Shown here: positions 5,782 through 7,618 of the stretch, piece after piece
How positions within the stretch are numbered: position 1 is the stretch's first letter
How the letters are laid out: each line of letters begins with the position of its first letter
Position numbers and translations under genes: made by a program
Source of the DNA: an uncultured Lachnospiraceae bacterium
Lineage (GTDB): Bacteria > Bacillota > Clostridia > Lachnospirales > Lachnospiraceae
Reading direction: 5' to 3'
NCBI GenBank assembly: GCA_905236275.1
Contig: CAJOPI010000331.1
Location: 1-7,618, forward strand
DNA: 7,618 nt
The notes under the pieces: generated by a model
Seen by the model: the letters and a program-made list of their open reading frames with translations, nothing else
What the model was told of the DNA's origin: nothing
Databases searched by the model: none

Positions 5782-7618
5782 ATCGAGCCCCTCCTCTTCT
5801 CCTCTATGAGTCTCATAGTTTCGACCGCTTCGTCCTCATCAAGATTTTGAACCTCCGCCATGAGTTTATCCATCAGCGTGCGTATCTCACCTTTATAGCT
5901 GTATTTTTTCAGTTCAGTCGCAGCCGCATCAGCCTTGTCAATATCCATATTTCCAAGAGCTTCGCTCAAATCTTTAAAAAGCTTTTCCAAAAGTCCTCCG
6001 TCAATTTCCCCCGCTGCCTCATTATCCTCAGCAGGTCTGAAGGCTTCAGAAAGTCTCTCAAGGTTCTTTTCCCGCTCCTGTATATAAATCGGCATCAGTG
6101 ATAAAATCCTCTCCATGTCATGATTTTTTGCCGCATATTCAAGAAGCTTCGCCAAAGTGGATATTTCAAGCGCCCCGAACATCGCTGCTGCGCTCTTCAT
6201 GGAATGCACTTTAACCTCATAAGCCTTGAAAGCCTCTGTCAGTGCTTCCCCGTCCGCACCATCTTCATGCAGTTTTTTAAGATTCTTAAAATATCCGTTC
6301 AGTTCCTCTGCATCAAAAGTACCTAAATTTATATAATCATTTACAACATTTTTAAGAAGTCCCTCATCATGAAGCTTGTTTATTGCATAATTCCAGTCCA
6401 CACCCTCTATTTCAGGCATATCCACCGTCAGGGCATTTTCCCCGCTGACAATATAGGGAGCCTTCTCAACTTTTTTGTAGCTGCACATCCCTTCAGGAAG
6501 ATATCGTACAAGCATCTGCTCCAGCTTTTCTACCTGTATGGGCTTTGAAAGGAAATCCGTAAATCCTTCGGATAAGTACATTTCACGTGCCCCCGATATA
6601 GCATTTGCGCTGAGGGCGATTATCGGAGTAGCTTCGTTAAGCGGGGAATCATCCTTCTTAAAGCGCCGCATGACCTCTATTCCGTCTATTTCCGGCATCA
6701 TATGATCTAAAAATACCAGATCGAATTTTTCAGCTGCAAGAGCTTCGAGTGCTCCCTTTCCGGAATCAACATCTTTTATTTCCATGCCCGATTGCTTCAA
6801 AAGTCCGATAAAGACCTTACGGTTCATCGTATTGTCATCGACCATGAGTACTTTGGCACCCGGAGCCCGGAAGACCTTGTCATAGGAAAAGCTCTCACTT
6901 TCACCTCCTGCGTGGTCTTTAAGGTCGCCCACACACTTCCTGTCAGCAATCCCCTGCACAACCTCAAAGGAAAAACTCGACCCTTCTCCGTAAACGCTTT
7001 GAACCACGAGCTGTGTTCCCATAAGTTCAAGCAGCTCCATTGTAAGGCTCATTCCGAGTCCGGTTCCCTCCACGCTCCTGTTTTTCTTCTCTTCAAGTCT
7101 TGTGAAGGGTGAGAAAAGTCTTTCCATATCCTCTTTTTTTATGCCTATTCCTGTATCCTTTACCTCGACCTTCAGGTAAATATTATCAGCGTCCTTCTCC
7201 CTATAGGAGACCTTCAGCGTAACCGAGCCTTTTTCGGTATATTTGACGCCGTTTACAAGGATATTTAATATACACTGTCTGATACGTATATCATCACCTA
7301 TGAGTATCGAAGGGGTATTTTTATCAACCTCTGCTTTCAGAACAAGGTTTTTCTTTTCCGCCCTGTCAGTCACCATTCTCATGAGGTCGTTTATCATCTC
7401 CCCTATGTCATACTCCGTAGGAATAATTTCCATCTTGCCTTCCTCGACCTTTGAAAAGTCAAGGATATCATTTATGAGTGCCAACAGGGTCTTTCCTGCC
7501 GACCTTATATCCATTGCGTAGGAAAATATGCTCTTTTCGCGGCTCTCCCTCAAAATCAGCTCGTCCATACCAAGCATGGTATTGATGGGAGTCCTTATCT
7601 CATGCGACATATGGGCAA
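5778..7618 (-). CDS. Hybrid sensor histidine kinase (HisKA-HATPase-REC-HPt), N-terminus outside window
   Basis: This is a multi-step phosphorelay kinase. Residues are counted from the Met at 7610, which is inside the H-box and is not the true start: the frame stays open to the window edge and reads Ala-His before that Met, as in the usual AHMSHEIRTP. The sensory part is therefore missing. HisKA: H3 in MSHEIRTPIN. HATPase: N-box around N116/N120, DTGIGI (152-157), FSPFTR (166-171), GTGLGM (182-187). Receiver (about 252-372): D258/D259, acceptor D302 in FLDHMMPEIDG, S334 and K356. HPt (about 400-525): H469 in VHSMKSAAAMFGA. A further helical, acidic region (about 538-605) follows, with no family I recognise. 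All catalytic residues of the relay are present. The stop overlaps the TTG start of the two-receiver protein by four bases, so the two form an operon. The stimulus is unknown. Confidence 0.93.
   Translation of the reverse strand, partial: AHMSHEIRTPINTMLGMDELILRESREKSIFSYAMDIRSAGKTLLALINDILDFSKVEEGKMEIIPTEYDIGEMINDLMRMVTDRAEKKNLVLKAEVDKNTPSILIGDDIRIRQCILNILVNGVKYTEKGSVTLKVSYREKDADNIYLKVEVKDTGIGIKKEDMERLFSPFTRLEEKKNRSVEGTGLGMSLTMELLELMGTQLVVQSVYGEGSSFSFEVVQGIADRKCVGDLKDHAGGESESFSYDKVFRAPGAKVLMVDDNTMNRKVFIGLLKQSGMEIKDVDSGKGALEALAAEKFDLVFLDHMMPEIDGIEVMRRFKKDDSPLNEATPIIALSANAISGAREMYLSEGFTDFLSKPIQVEKLEQMLVRYLPEGMCSYKKVEKAPYIVSGENALTVDMPEIEGVDWNYAINKLHDEGLLKNVVNDYINLGTFDAEELNGYFKNLKKLHEDGADGEALTEAFKAYEVKVHSMKSAAAMFGALEISTLAKLLEYAAKNHDMERILSLMPIYIQEREKNLERLSEAFRPAEDNEAAGEIDGGLLEKLFKDLSEALGNMDIDKADAAATELKKYSYKGEIRTLMDKLMAEVQNLDEDEAVETMRLIEEKRRGSI
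5790..5795 (-). promoter_or_regulatory. Ribosome binding site that supports the TTG start of the two-receiver protein
   Basis: AGGAGG on the reverse strand lies inside the last codons of the kinase gene, eight bases before TTG (5779-5781). Its strength and spacing support the TTG as the real start, placing the stop and start in the overlap TTGA. Confidence 0.75.

Noticed and set aside
5077..5850. Plus-strand open frame of 257 codons
   Set aside because: It lies antisense to the two-receiver gene, its product is rich in Phe/Tyr/His/Arg with no domain pattern, and the reverse strand encodes a canonical receiver.
7608..7610. ATG at 7610 as the start of the histidine kinase
   Set aside because: It is the Met within the H-box itself; the frame is open upstream with the typical Ala-His, so the gene continues beyond the window.

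Overview
The window looks like a chromosomal segment from a low-to-moderate GC Gram-positive anaerobe of the Clostridia, most likely a Lachnospiraceae member (Butyrivibrio/Roseburia type). This is inferred from the 49-residue four-cysteine L33, the rpmG-secE order, AT-rich intergenic DNA with strong Shine-Dalgarno (SD) sequences, and a hybrid kinase of clostridial style. No mobile element, tRNA, rRNA or CRISPR array was seen.

Left end (1-500), minus strand: the start of a housekeeping operon, rpmG (ribosomal protein L33) followed by the N-terminal part of secE, which runs off the window. Both genes are too small or too truncated to stand out as long ORFs but are clear on translation of the reverse strand. 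A near-consensus sigma-A promoter drives them. Directly after the predicted transcription start lies a terminator-like hairpin with a U-tract, an unusual arrangement.

Middle left (500-2040), plus strand: a single gene with its own promoter encodes a FliD-like (flagellar cap/HAP2) protein with an extra N-terminal region and a short aromatic tail ending in Cys. Its leader carries two ANGGAN motifs, one in the loop of a small hairpin and one on the SD, which is the architecture of CsrA-repressed flagellin leaders. A long hairpin forms a bidirectional terminator with the convergent genes to the right.

Middle (2046-4944), minus strand: a two-gene operon of a polytopic O-antigen ligase/polymerase (Wzy_C) family protein and UDP-galactopyranose mutase (glf), 14 bp apart. 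Together they suggest a galactofuranose-containing surface glycan. Its promoter begins inside the U-tract of the terminator of the next operon.

Right (4943-7618), minus strand: a hybrid sensor histidine kinase (HisKA-HATPase-REC-HPt plus a C-terminal helical region; N-terminus outside the window) overlaps by four bases a small protein made of a degenerate receiver and an intact receiver. The second gene starts with TTG. They plausibly form a phosphorelay in which the kinase HPt domain phosphorylates the intact receiver. No DNA-binding output domain is present.

Overall the window combines housekeeping, motility/surface and signalling genes. I see no wholly new system. The points most worth a second look are the CsrA-like leader of the FliD-like gene, the promoter-proximal terminator before rpmG, and the pseudo-receiver/receiver protein.
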